A program made the position numbers and the translations under genes. A model generated the notes under the pieces. That model saw only the letters and a list, made by a program, of their open reading frames with translations, ran no database searches and was not told the origin of the DNA. 20,312 nt of DNA from an uncultured Bacteroides sp. GTDB lineage: Bacteria; Bacteroidota; Bacteroidia; Bacteroidales; Bacteroidaceae. Location: the NCBI GenBank assembly GCA_902492205.1, contig CABUKU010000039.1, forward strand, positions 1 through 20,312, read 5' to 3'. Positions 6,682 through 14,654 of the stretch are shown in pieces (within the stretch, counting starts at the first letter, position 1; each line of letters starts with the position of its first letter).

Positions 6682-7758
6682 ATGAGAAAGACTACAATTA
6701 CATTTCTGATACTGTTACTAACGTGCGCAATTCCTTGCCTTGCACAATCTTTTTTGCAAATAGAGAATGTAGAAAAAGTACCTTTAGGGGATTATACCTA
6801 TCAATGGAGAAACGTGGAGAAGCGTACTCCGCTGCAAGGAAAGGTTCGTATCGTTGTACGCTATGACCAATATTTTATTGCGGCATTTAAAGATGGTATT
6901 ATGAACGGTCCTTATGAAAGATATAAAGATAATGTTCTGGTAGAAAAGGGAACTTATGTAAACGGTTTGAAGAACGGTAAATACAGCACTTACCATTGGA
7001 ACGGGAAATTGGAGTCGGAATGTACATTCAATGCTAAAAACAGGTTGGAAGGAAAGAAAACAACTTATCATCAGGATGGTACCATTGCTTCCGAAGGCTA
7101 TTACTCTAATTCGGTACAGAATGGAGTGTACCGCACCTATGATTCAAGCGGTGCGGTAACTCTTGAGGAGCATTATGAAAATGGTGTAAAAAAAGGCCCG
7201 ATGAAGGCGGTCTATGATGATTATAGTTGTGAGGGCGTTTATCTGAATGATTTTAACAAAGCAGGCGACTATAAAGAAACTTGGAATAACGGGCAACCAA
7301 AAGCTATTGAGCACTATACCGATGAAGGAGGAAAAACCGGAATCTGGAAGAAGTGGTTCAAGAACGGCACATTGCAGGAAATGCTTGATTACAGTACTTT
7401 ACAGGGGGAACGCATATTCTATTCGGAAGACGGCAAAATGAAGGAAAGAAGCCGTTATGGAGCAGATGGGAAGTTAGAAGTGAACCAAACATTTTATCCG
7501 GGTACGGAGGTACTTCACATAGAGGATTTCTACAAAGACGGCCGGTTGACCTCTTTCAAACGCTATTATGAAGACGGCATTCTCCGCGAAGAAGGGCGCT
7601 ATGAAGGTGGTAATGAAATTTATGTCAAGGAGTATTATCGCAATCAGAAAGTGAAAGCTGTAAAGGAACGTCGGGCACGTGGTTGGGGATATGATATGCA
7701 GATAGTGGAAATTTATGATGAAAACGGGAAAGCATTGCCCTTGCCTGTGGTCGAATAA
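6682..7758 (+). CDS. Secreted MORN_2-repeat protein
   Basis: A 358-residue protein with a cleavable signal peptide (residues 1-22, hydrophobic LILLLTCAIPCLAQ). From about residue 72 to 330 it is built of repeated strands such as GPYERYKDNVLVEKGTY, GLKNGKYSTYHWNGKLESE, NGVYRTYDSSGAVTLEEHY and RYYEDGILREEGRY. These fit the MORN_2 repeat (consensus G-x-W/Y-x-x-Y-x-x-[ND]G-x-L-x-x-x-x-x-Y), sometimes annotated as YwqK-like. Such repeats form elongated beta sheets and usually mediate binding; no catalytic motif is visible. The automatic label antitoxin given to YwqK-like proteins would be misleading here, because this one is exported. It probably resides in the periplasm or outside the cell. It follows the large lipoprotein in the same direction, so the two may be functionally linked. 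A strong hairpin terminator ends the unit at 7791-7825. Confidence 0.75.
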   Translation: MRKTTITFLILLLTCAIPCLAQSFLQIENVEKVPLGDYTYQWRNVEKRTPLQGKVRIVVRYDQYFIAAFKDGIMNGPYERYKDNVLVEKGTYVNGLKNGKYSTYHWNGKLESECTFNAKNRLEGKKTTYHQDGTIASEGYYSNSVQNGVYRTYDSSGAVTLEEHYENGVKKGPMKAVYDDYSCEGVYLNDFNKAGDYKETWNNGQPKAIEHYTDEGGKTGIWKKWFKNGTLQEMLDYSTLQGERIFYSEDGKMKERSRYGADGKLEVNQTFYPGTEVLHIEDFYKDGRLTSFKRYYEDGILREEGRYEGGNEIYVKEYYRNQKVKAVKERRARGWGYDMQIVEIYDENGKALPLPVVE

Positions 7759-7790
7759 GGAATTAACAGAACGGGTTTACCGGTTAAATG

Positions 7791-7825
7791 AAAATCCTCG
7801 GGAATGTATGTTTCCGAGGATTTTT
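7791..7825. terminator. Bidirectional terminator between convergent genes
   Basis: AAAATCCTCGG (7791-7801) pairs perfectly with CCGAGGATTTT (7814-7824), followed by further T residues. The A-rich left arm gives a T-rich end on the minus strand, so it can serve both the MORN-repeat gene and the convergent tlpA-like gene ending at 7836. Confidence 0.85.
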
Positions 7826-7835
7826 ATTTAATATA

Positions 7836-9191
7836 TTATTGTAATAGCTTATCTAAAGTTTCTACAGTTGCAGGATTAGACGGGCGGCTCATGTCCGAAT
7901 TGACTATATTACCTTCCGGATCTAACAAAATAAAATGGGGTATTGTGCTTATTTCATAATCTTTCATGAAAGTATTATCTGAACCCATGTGTAATTGTAT
8001 GTTGCGAACTTGCCTTTTTGTTATATCTTTTTCCCATGCTTCTCTTTTCTGGTCGCATGACAGACTTATGAAATAGATATTTTTGTCCTTATACTTTTCT
8101 TCTAGCTTTTCCATAAAAGGAATTTCCTTTTTACAAGGAACACACCAAGTTGCCCAAATGTCGATATATACATATTTCCCAAGATAATCCGACAGGCTTT
8201 TCTTTGTTCCGTTTATATCTGTTGCAATCAATACTGGGGAAGGGTTGCCAGGTGATAATTTATTGAGCTTGGCATACAAAGTATTGAATTGTTCTACGAA
8301 CTCCGGCTTGTTTACATATTTTTTGAAGGCTGCAAGTCTATTGGGAGATAAAACTTTTATGCCTTGGCGTTTCAATGCTGCATAGATATATTTGAATACT
8401 AAATATTCGGCAACCGGTGCGCTGCTTACATGGCTTTCGATGTATTTTAAGCGCTTGTCCATAATGCTCATTCCCGTTTCTTGCTGATATTCTTGCTTTG
8501 CCAGTTCAGATACAGCATTGGATATGAACTTGTTGTATTCATCCAATTGCAATAACTCGGGTGAGTAAACGGAAAGTTCTTTCATTTTCTTCCAATATGT
8601 GTCTGATACCTGAAAAGTAGAATCATTGGTAATGCGGATATGGAATGTCTCGAAATAGGGGAAAGCATCGTAAGATACATATTTCAACCTTGAACGTTCT
8701 TTTGCTATAAAGGAAGGAGGTAATTCGGTCTTTTCCAGTTTTGAGAGATTGGCAGTAAGAATGCTGTCCGCTTTGGTCATAAAGGTTTCTTCGGATAATC
8801 TGGCATCATGTATCATAATGGAGCCGAATTCCGTGTTATTCAGATAATTATTGATGTTGGCATCTGCTCCGTCAAAAGATATTTTATTATTGAAAGAATC
8901 GGAATCGAAAGATATAGATAAGTCATGTTTGGCATCTACCCAGATTGTTCTGAAGTAATAAGTGGCATAGGTGAGTAAAGCATATCCGGTAGGTTCATTA
9001 TCTAACTTGAAAGTTCCTTTTCCTGTATTATCCATATTTATTATGGATGGATTTTCTCTGCCGGGGAAGATAATGCTTACTTCATTTTTAGGTTGATAAT
9101 TGTTGATTTGTACGGTTAATTGGGCTGCATGTAATCCTATAAAGGGGAGTAGGATTCCTGCCAAAAAGAGAATGCTGATATTCTTTTTCAT
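7836..9191 (-). CDS. TlpA-like thiol-disulfide oxidoreductase
   Basis: A 451-residue exported protein. It has a signal peptide (MKKNISILFLAGILLPFIGLHA), a long N-terminal region of about 300 residues that starts with beta strands (LTVQINNYQPKNEVSIIF) and continues as helices, and a C-terminal thioredoxin-fold domain (about 320-451). The redox motif is WCVPC (Cys 350 and 353) and the cis-Pro loop is TIPHF (Pro 418). The architecture fits the Bacteroidetes TlpA/AhpC-TSA-like family with an N-terminal extension. It should reduce or exchange disulfides in the periplasm, with an unknown partner. It is transcribed divergently from the ECF sigma gene across a 136-base intergenic region that holds promoters for both. 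A link to the neighbouring glycan-uptake locus is possible but not shown by sequence. Confidence 0.85.
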   Translation of the reverse strand: MKKNISILFLAGILLPFIGLHAAQLTVQINNYQPKNEVSIIFPGRENPSIINMDNTGKGTFKLDNEPTGYALLTYATYYFRTIWVDAKHDLSISFDSDSFNNKISFDGADANINNYLNNTEFGSIMIHDARLSEETFMTKADSILTANLSKLEKTELPPSFIAKERSRLKYVSYDAFPYFETFHIRITNDSTFQVSDTYWKKMKELSVYSPELLQLDEYNKFISNAVSELAKQEYQQETGMSIMDKRLKYIESHVSSAPVAEYLVFKYIYAALKRQGIKVLSPNRLAAFKKYVNKPEFVEQFNTLYAKLNKLSPGNPSPVLIATDINGTKKSLSDYLGKYVYIDIWATWCVPCKKEIPFMEKLEEKYKDKNIYFISLSCDQKREAWEKDITKRQVRNIQLHMGSDNTFMKDYEISTIPHFILLDPEGNIVNSDMSRPSNPATVETLDKLLQ

Positions 9192-9228
9192 AAGTATGAC
9201 AGTAAAGGTAAATATTAAAAAACTTGCA

Positions 9229-9260
9229 CAAAGTTAGTTATATATTCCAATTTTATGCAA
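9229..9260 (-). promoter_or_regulatory. Promoter of the tlpA-like gene
   Basis: On the minus strand TTG (9260-9258) and TAACTTTG (9236-9229) are separated by 21 bases, matching the Bacteroidetes promoter pattern. The ATG at 9191 lies 37 bases beyond the -7 element. Confidence 0.55.
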
Positions 9261-9273
9261 TTAATAATGTTTT

Positions 9274-9304
9274 TTTGTAAGTTTATTATATTTTGTTATT
9301 TTTG
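9274..9304 (+). promoter_or_regulatory. Promoter of the ECF sigma factor operon
   Basis: TTTG (9274-9277), a 19-base spacer and TATTTTTG (9297-9304) match the Bacteroidetes housekeeping consensus closely. The predicted start near 9311 leaves a leader of under 20 bases before the ATG at 9328. This suggests constitutive expression of the sigma/anti-sigma pair by the primary sigma factor. Confidence 0.7.
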
Positions 9305-9327
9305 CAACGAATTTATTCTTTATAAAG

Positions 9328-9855
9328 ATGGGGATACGACTTAAAGAGCAATTGTTCAAGAAATTATTCTCCGAGAACTATTCCCGGCTCTATTCTATTG
9401 CATATTATCTGATAAAAGATTCGGAAGCTGCCAAAGATTTGGTTAATGATGTGTTTGCGAATCTTTGGGAGAGTTTTGATCCTGATACAAAAGAATATAC
9501 TCACGCTTTCCTGTATAAAAACATATATAATAAATGCATTGACTATACCCGGCATTCGGATGTTGAAAACCGTTATCTGGCTCTCTACATGAATATTGCT
9601 GAGAAACAATCTCCGGATTGGGAAGAGCAGGATGAACGGTTGGAGGTAATATATAAAGTGATGGAGGAAATGCCACCGCGTACACGTTTTGTTGTTGAAC
9701 AATGTTATTTCAACAATAAGAAATATGCAGAGGTGGCCGATATATTAAATATCTCTACCGATGGTGTTAGAAAGCATATAATGAAAGCTTTAGGTATGAT
9801 TAGGAAAGAATTTTCTGTTAATTATAAGAAAGGACAGTACCCAAAAGAGAAATAA
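9328..9855 (+). CDS. ECF-type RNA polymerase sigma factor
   Basis: A 175-residue sigma-70 family protein of the extracytoplasmic function class. Region 2 covers about 12-78, with DLVNDVFANLWES (37-49, region 2.2) and HAFLYKNIYNKCIDYTR (59-75, region 2.4, -10 recognition). Region 4 covers about 113-163, with EMPPRTRFVVEQCYF followed by the helix-turn-helix YAEVADILNISTDGVRKHIMKAL. Regions 1 and 3 are absent, as expected. It is followed after 32 bases by a FecR-like anti-sigma factor and then susC/susD, the usual order of sigma-controlled polysaccharide utilisation loci. It would direct RNA polymerase to the downstream susC promoter once released. Start choice: the ATG fits a perfect promoter 24 bases upstream. 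Confidence 0.93.
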   Translation: MGIRLKEQLFKKLFSENYSRLYSIAYYLIKDSEAAKDLVNDVFANLWESFDPDTKEYTHAFLYKNIYNKCIDYTRHSDVENRYLALYMNIAEKQSPDWEEQDERLEVIYKVMEEMPPRTRFVVEQCYFNNKKYAEVADILNISTDGVRKHIMKALGMIRKEFSVNYKKGQYPKEK

Positions 9856-9887
9856 AATCGTTAATATATATATGAAGGCGTACAATC

Positions 9888-11060
9888 ATGAATACAGAAG
9901 CTGAACATATTGATAATAATGAAGATCATCTGAACCGGATACTGGATGCAGTGGATGATTTGGAAAACATGACGGATGAGGAATTTGAAAATTTCCTTTC
10001 CGATGAAGAAAGCATGTCCTGCTGTCAGACACTCATTGAATGTGGTAAGGCTAAATTGTATAAAGAAACCCCGTTGCCTGACGTAGAGAAGGAGTGGACC
10101 CAATTTGAAAATATACACATTGCTCTGCCACGAAGCAAAAGGATGATGAAGAGAGCTGTATGGCTGACAGGTTTGGTTAGTGTTGCCGCTGCAATAGCAG
10201 TGTTAGTCATGTTTAATTTTTCATGGAATCAGGTTGTACCCGAAGAAACAAATAAGTCTATCATAGCTTTTTCTGCCAATCATTATCCTCAGGAAGTCTT
10301 AATTAATGATGAAGAAAACTCTTCTGTTGGTGTGCAACAGGTTGCAGCGAAAGATCAGAATCTAATTATCACAGATAAAATGGCAGACTTCACAAATGCC
10401 AGTCATGAGCACATAGCAACACGTTCCATAACTACTCCCCGTGGCAAAGAATATAAAATTATTCTCAGTGATGGCACAATGGTAATGATGAATGCCGATA
10501 GTAAACTCGTATTTCCAACTCGTTTCAGTGGTAAAGAACGTACGGTGAGGTTAGTGGGAGAGGCTTATTTTAAAGTGGCAAAAGACCGTAAGCATCCTTT
10601 CATTGTGTATACAGACCAAGTAAAAACCCGCGTATTGGGTACCGAATTTAACCTGCGTGCTTATCCTACATCAGAGATAAACGTTACTCTTATTGAGGGA
10701 TCTGTAATGGTTAATGATAATCAAACCAACCATGAGGTAGAATTAAAGCCGGGACAAAATGCAGCTTTGCGTGAAGATCATGATTTTGATATTACTACAG
10801 TAGATACAGATTATTATACTTATTGGAAAGAAGGTTATTTTTATTTTGATAATCTGCCGTTGGTAGAAGTTATGAAAGAATTAGGAAGGTGGTATAATGT
10901 AGATATTGAGATAACATCCAATTCTTTAATGAGTTATCGTTTGCATTTCGTAGCGGAACGCAATGCTGAAATTGATCAAGTTATTGAAAATTTGAATAAT
11001 TTTAGCTACTTGTCGGTCGTAAAAGAGGGGAATAAAATAATTATTTCTAAAAAAAGATAA
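9888..11060 (+). CDS. FecR-family anti-sigma factor
   Basis: A 390-residue inner-membrane protein. The acidic cytoplasmic N-terminus (1-88) would hold the sigma factor. One transmembrane helix follows (about 91-110, VWLTGLVSVAAAIAVLVMF). The periplasmic part holds a FecR domain (about 180-275, TTPRGKEYKIILSDGTMVMM, LVGEAYFKVAKD, VLGTEFNLRAYP) and a C-terminal DUF4974-like domain (about 318-388, YFYFDNLPLVEVMKELGRWY). Members of this family receive the signal from the STN domain of a SusC-type transporter and release their sigma factor. The next gene encodes a SusC with such an STN domain, which fits. The N-terminus is unusually acidic and carries CC (45-46) and a further Cys (52), of unknown meaning. 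Confidence 0.93.
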   Translation: MNTEAEHIDNNEDHLNRILDAVDDLENMTDEEFENFLSDEESMSCCQTLIECGKAKLYKETPLPDVEKEWTQFENIHIALPRSKRMMKRAVWLTGLVSVAAAIAVLVMFNFSWNQVVPEETNKSIIAFSANHYPQEVLINDEENSSVGVQQVAAKDQNLIITDKMADFTNASHEHIATRSITTPRGKEYKIILSDGTMVMMNADSKLVFPTRFSGKERTVRLVGEAYFKVAKDRKHPFIVYTDQVKTRVLGTEFNLRAYPTSEINVTLIEGSVMVNDNQTNHEVELKPGQNAALREDHDFDITTVDTDYYTYWKEGYFYFDNLPLVEVMKELGRWYNVDIEITSNSLMSYRLHFVAERNAEIDQVIENLNNFSYLSVVKEGNKIIISKKR

Positions 11061-11073
11061 AACTTTCGGTGAC

Positions 11074-11101
11074 TAAAATAAATCCGGCTTCGTTTATTTT
11101 A
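11074..11101 (+). promoter_or_regulatory. Hairpin between anti-sigma and susC genes
   Basis: TAAAATAAA (11074-11082) and TTTATTTTA (11093-11101) form a perfect 9-base stem with a 10-base loop, lying in the 75-base gap before susC. It has no GC clamp or long T-tract, so it is a weak terminator at best. It may separate constitutive sigma/anti-sigma expression from induced susCD expression. The susC promoter recognised by the ECF sigma factor should also be in this gap but cannot be identified from its sequence. Confidence 0.4.
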
Positions 11102-11135
11102 ATAAATGGTTTTTATTAACAATAAACTGGGATTT

Positions 11136-14100
11136 ATGAAGAAAACAAATCATTGTGAACGAGTCTCTTGTTCTTTGTCTATAAAAATGTCAATGCTTAT
11201 ATTGATACTTTTTATAGCAGGCAATTGTGCTTTTGCCCAATCGGCGGGCAAGCAGATAACTTTAGAGTGCAGTCACGAGCCTTTGGCGACAGTTCTAAAG
11301 AAAATAGAGAAAACATCGGGTTATAAGGTTCTTTTTACTTATGACGAAGTGCAAAACTACAAAGTTTCAGTTTCCGTGAAACAACAATCGGTGGAAAGTG
11401 CTTTAAAGAGTGTATTGGCAAATACTCCTTTTGTGTACACAGTTAAAGGCAAATTCATCAATGTTACGTTGAAACGTCAGAATGGTGAGAGCAAGAATAA
11501 TAAGTCCCGGCATATTACGGGCAAAGTCGTCGATCAGAAAAACGAACCGCTTATTGGTACTACAATTAAAGTGCAAGGGCAGAATATTGGAACCGTAACA
11601 GACTTTAATGGTAATTTTTCTTTGGATATTCCATCATCATCTACTGCTATTGATCTTACTTATATAGGAATGGATCCGCAGACCGTCAACGTGGGAGATA
11701 AGAATACTTTCCGCATTGTAATGAAAGAAAGCCAGCATTTATTGGATGATGTGGTTGTAACCGGTTATCAAACATTATCTAAAGAACGTTCTACCGGTTC
11801 ATTCGGAAAAATTACATCGGAAACTTTGGAGTTGAAGAGAATGAATAACCTGAGTAATATGATGGAAGGCGAATTTGCAGGTTATGTAGATGGAAAGATC
11901 CGTGGTGTAACTACAATGAAAGCCATTAGTAATCCTTTGGTTGTGGTAGACGGATTTCCAATAGAGAATACTTCAATGGATCAGACGGGAACAACAACAG
12001 AAAATATGCCTGATATTAATCCGGAAGATATTGAAAGTATCACGATATTGAAGGATGCCGCCGCTGCTTCCATTTATGGTGCCCGTGCTGCAAACGGAGT
12101 TGTGGTTATCACAACTAAAAGAGCAAAACAAGGTAAAACGGATATTAGTTTTTCTACCACATTTACTGTCCAGCCTTATTCTTACTATACTAAAAATCTG
12201 ACGGATGCTGCCGATGTCATTTCTTTGGAAGAAGCTTGGGCTTCACAAAATGTAGCTTTGTTGGCAGGGGGAGCAGAAGCAGAGAAAGAAGCTGCCGATA
12301 TTCGTGAAAACGGCATGTATCCAAGTCAGGGGGTAGATATTCTTTTGGACATGTACACGAATAAGATCAGTGCTGCGGAAGGACGTCAAAAATTAAATGA
12401 ATTATCCTCTAAAGGTTATGAATATTATAATCAGGCAAAGAAGTACACTAAACGTAATCCTTTCTACCAACAATATAATCTACGTGTAGCTAAGACCACA
12501 GACCGTAATTCTGTAAACTTTTCGACTTCTTATTGGAAGAATAATTATGAAGATGTGAATAGCAGTGATTGGAAGTTGGGAGTTAACCTTACCAATTCAT
12601 TGAAAGTGACCAAATGGTTGCAAGCTGATTTAGGTGTTTACCTGAAATATGGAGAAACTGACTCCCAGTCGTTTGATGCATATTCTCCGGGATATTCTTT
12701 TTTGCCGTATAATACGTTGGTAAATTCGGATGGAAGTTATACGGTGGCTCCTGCCCAAAGTACAAAGGACAGAAGGGATTTAATAGAGAAATATGGGCTG
12801 AAGCAAGAACAGCTTGTTGGTATGAATGAATTAAATTATGGTTTGGGCAAGACTAAGACATTGGAAACACGTGCCAATGCGAGGTTGAAGGTGGACTTTA
12901 CTTCTTGGTTGAATTATAATGTAATGTTCCAATACGAAACAACAAATGATAAATTAGAGCTATTGAGGGAGCAGGAATCGGATTTTATGACTACAAGAAT
13001 CAATAACTTTACTTCGCAAAGTGCTTATGGAACTCTTGTTTATAATCTTCCGGAAGGAGATGCCCTATATTTGCAGGCAAATGAAAAAAGAGCTTATAAC
13101 TTCCGTCAGCAGTTAAATCTAAATAAAACGTTTGGTAAGCATAATATAGCATGGATTTTAGGACAGGAGTTGAGACATACTAAATTATATTACGAGGATG
13201 ATACACACTATGGTTACGATCCTGAATTATTGACCTGGCCTGCCCTTAACGAAAATACATTAAGTTATGTATCAGGTATATTGGGAGCAGCCCGGTTAAG
13301 TATCAGCCCAATTAAAAAAGAACTTCTGAACAGGTTTGTTTCGTTCTATTCCAATGGTTCTTATACCTTTGATGATAAATATGTAGTATCGGGAAGTATC
13401 CGTTGGGATAAGTCTAACTTGTGGGGACAAAGCTCCAAGTATCAGAACCGTCCGTTGTGGTCTGTCGGAGGTAGTTGGAATATTGATAAAGAAAAGTTCT
13501 TTAAAGTACCTTTTATAGATATGTTGAAGTTAAGAGCTTCTTACGGTATCGGTGGTAATATAGGAAGAAACACTGCACCTTATCTGATTGCACAATATTT
13601 CTCGGCTTATAAAGTAGATGGTTTGGCCGGTGTTGTGACTTCGCCACCTAATAAAGATATTCGTTGGGAGAAAACAACGACAGTTAATATCGGTACAGAT
13701 TTTGCTTTATTCAAGCAACGTCTGTCGGGTTCTATTGAGTATTATCATAAGAATAGTGTTGACCTATTGGCTTATATTAATGGTAGTCCGACACAAGGGT
13801 GGGGAAGTTCATCACTTACGACTAATAATGGAGCTATGATTAATCAAGGTGTTGAAATCACTTTACATGGAAACATCATCAATAAAAAGAATTTTTCATG
13901 GAATGCGACTTTACTGTATGCATACAATAAGAATAAAGTAACTAAAATATATTATGAACCGACTGATTATTCGAGCCGTTTTAAACTGCCGAATAGTTAC
14001 CCAACAAAAGACGAACCTTTGAATGGTATTTATGCTTATAAATGGGCAGGATTGAGCAAGACCGGTGAACCTCAGGTATACGATGCTGAAGGCAATATAA

Positions 14101-14642
14101 CATCGGAAGCAGTTCAGGATGTGGAAGCTGTTCATTACTGCGGAACTACTGTTCCGGTGCATAGCAGTACATTAACCAATATGTTACGTTATAAGAATGT
14201 TGAATTCTCAGCCATGTTGGTTCTTAATGCAGGATATAAATTGAGAGATGCCAATATCCCCTCTATCAGCATGTCTAGCGGACATATTACTTCAACATCT
14301 AAAGATATAATGAATCGTTGGCAACAAGCCGGAGATGAGAATACTACCGATGTTCCAAGATTGTTATTCTCTAATGATACGGAGAACTATAACACCCATC
14401 GTTCGGAACTGTATCATTATTCCGACCTTTTCATTTATAACGCTTCAAATATCCGAATCAGGAATATTTCTTTAGCTTATCGCTTGCCTGTTGAATGGTG
14501 TCAGAAAGTATTCTTGTCAAGTGTGAAGTTGCAATTCAATATTGAGAACCTTGCAACAATAGCTTTCGACTCGAGAGCACATTATTCATTAGGCGGAAAA
14601 CAGAAACCTAACTTTGTTTTTGGTGCATATCTAAACTTTTAA
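11136..14642 (+). CDS. SusC/RagA-family TonB-dependent transporter with STN domain
   Basis: A 1168-residue outer-membrane transporter that imports oligosaccharides using TonB energy, in complex with the SusD protein encoded 12 bases downstream. Order of parts: signal peptide (about 1-36, LILILFIAGNCAFAQS); STN signalling domain (about 38-112, ITLECSHEPLATVLKKIEKT); carboxypeptidase-regulatory-like domain (about 126-200, ITGKVVDQKNEPLIGTTIKV); TonB-box-like DDVVVTGY (204-211); plug domain (about 215-330, with EDIESITILKDAAAASIYGA); and a large beta-barrel ending in VFGAYLNF with terminal Phe. STN marks transporters that signal to a FecR-type anti-sigma factor, which is encoded immediately upstream. 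I prefer the ATG at 11136, which starts a standard signal sequence, over one 30 bases earlier. The exact glycan cannot be read from sequence; the GH92 neighbour suggests alpha-mannosides. Confidence 0.95.
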   Translation: MKKTNHCERVSCSLSIKMSMLILILFIAGNCAFAQSAGKQITLECSHEPLATVLKKIEKTSGYKVLFTYDEVQNYKVSVSVKQQSVESALKSVLANTPFVYTVKGKFINVTLKRQNGESKNNKSRHITGKVVDQKNEPLIGTTIKVQGQNIGTVTDFNGNFSLDIPSSSTAIDLTYIGMDPQTVNVGDKNTFRIVMKESQHLLDDVVVTGYQTLSKERSTGSFGKITSETLELKRMNNLSNMMEGEFAGYVDGKIRGVTTMKAISNPLVVVDGFPIENTSMDQTGTTTENMPDINPEDIESITILKDAAAASIYGARAANGVVVITTKRAKQGKTDISFSTTFTVQPYSYYTKNLTDAADVISLEEAWASQNVALLAGGAEAEKEAADIRENGMYPSQGVDILLDMYTNKISAAEGRQKLNELSSKGYEYYNQAKKYTKRNPFYQQYNLRVAKTTDRNSVNFSTSYWKNNYEDVNSSDWKLGVNLTNSLKVTKWLQADLGVYLKYGETDSQSFDAYSPGYSFLPYNTLVNSDGSYTVAPAQSTKDRRDLIEKYGLKQEQLVGMNELNYGLGKTKTLETRANARLKVDFTSWLNYNVMFQYETTNDKLELLREQESDFMTTRINNFTSQSAYGTLVYNLPEGDALYLQANEKRAYNFRQQLNLNKTFGKHNIAWILGQELRHTKLYYEDDTHYGYDPELLTWPALNENTLSYVSGILGAARLSISPIKKELLNRFVSFYSNGSYTFDDKYVVSGSIRWDKSNLWGQSSKYQNRPLWSVGGSWNIDKEKFFKVPFIDMLKLRASYGIGGNIGRNTAPYLIAQYFSAYKVDGLAGVVTSPPNKDIRWEKTTTVNIGTDFALFKQRLSGSIEYYHKNSVDLLAYINGSPTQGWGSSSLTTNNGAMINQGVEITLHGNIINKKNFSWNATLLYAYNKNKVTKIYYEPTDYSSRFKLPNSYPTKDEPLNGIYAYKWAGLSKTGEPQVYDAEGNITSEAVQDVEAVHYCGTTVPVHSSTLTNMLRYKNVEFSAMLVLNAGYKLRDANIPSISMSSGHITSTSKDIMNRWQQAGDENTTDVPRLLFSNDTENYNTHRSELYHYSDLFIYNASNIRIRNISLAYRLPVEWCQKVFLSSVKLQFNIENLATIAFDSRAHYSLGGKQKPNFVFGAYLNF

Positions 14643-14654
14643 AGAGAAGAAAAC

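Noticed and set aside
6682..7758. Toxin-antitoxin function for the MORN_2-repeat protein
   Set aside because: The antitoxin label comes from automatic naming of YwqK-like repeats; this protein has a signal peptide and no toxin partner is present.
13911..14162. Minus-strand open frame within susC
   Set aside because: It lies fully inside the susC barrel-coding sequence, has no domain signal, and similar antisense frames occur throughout the window by chance.
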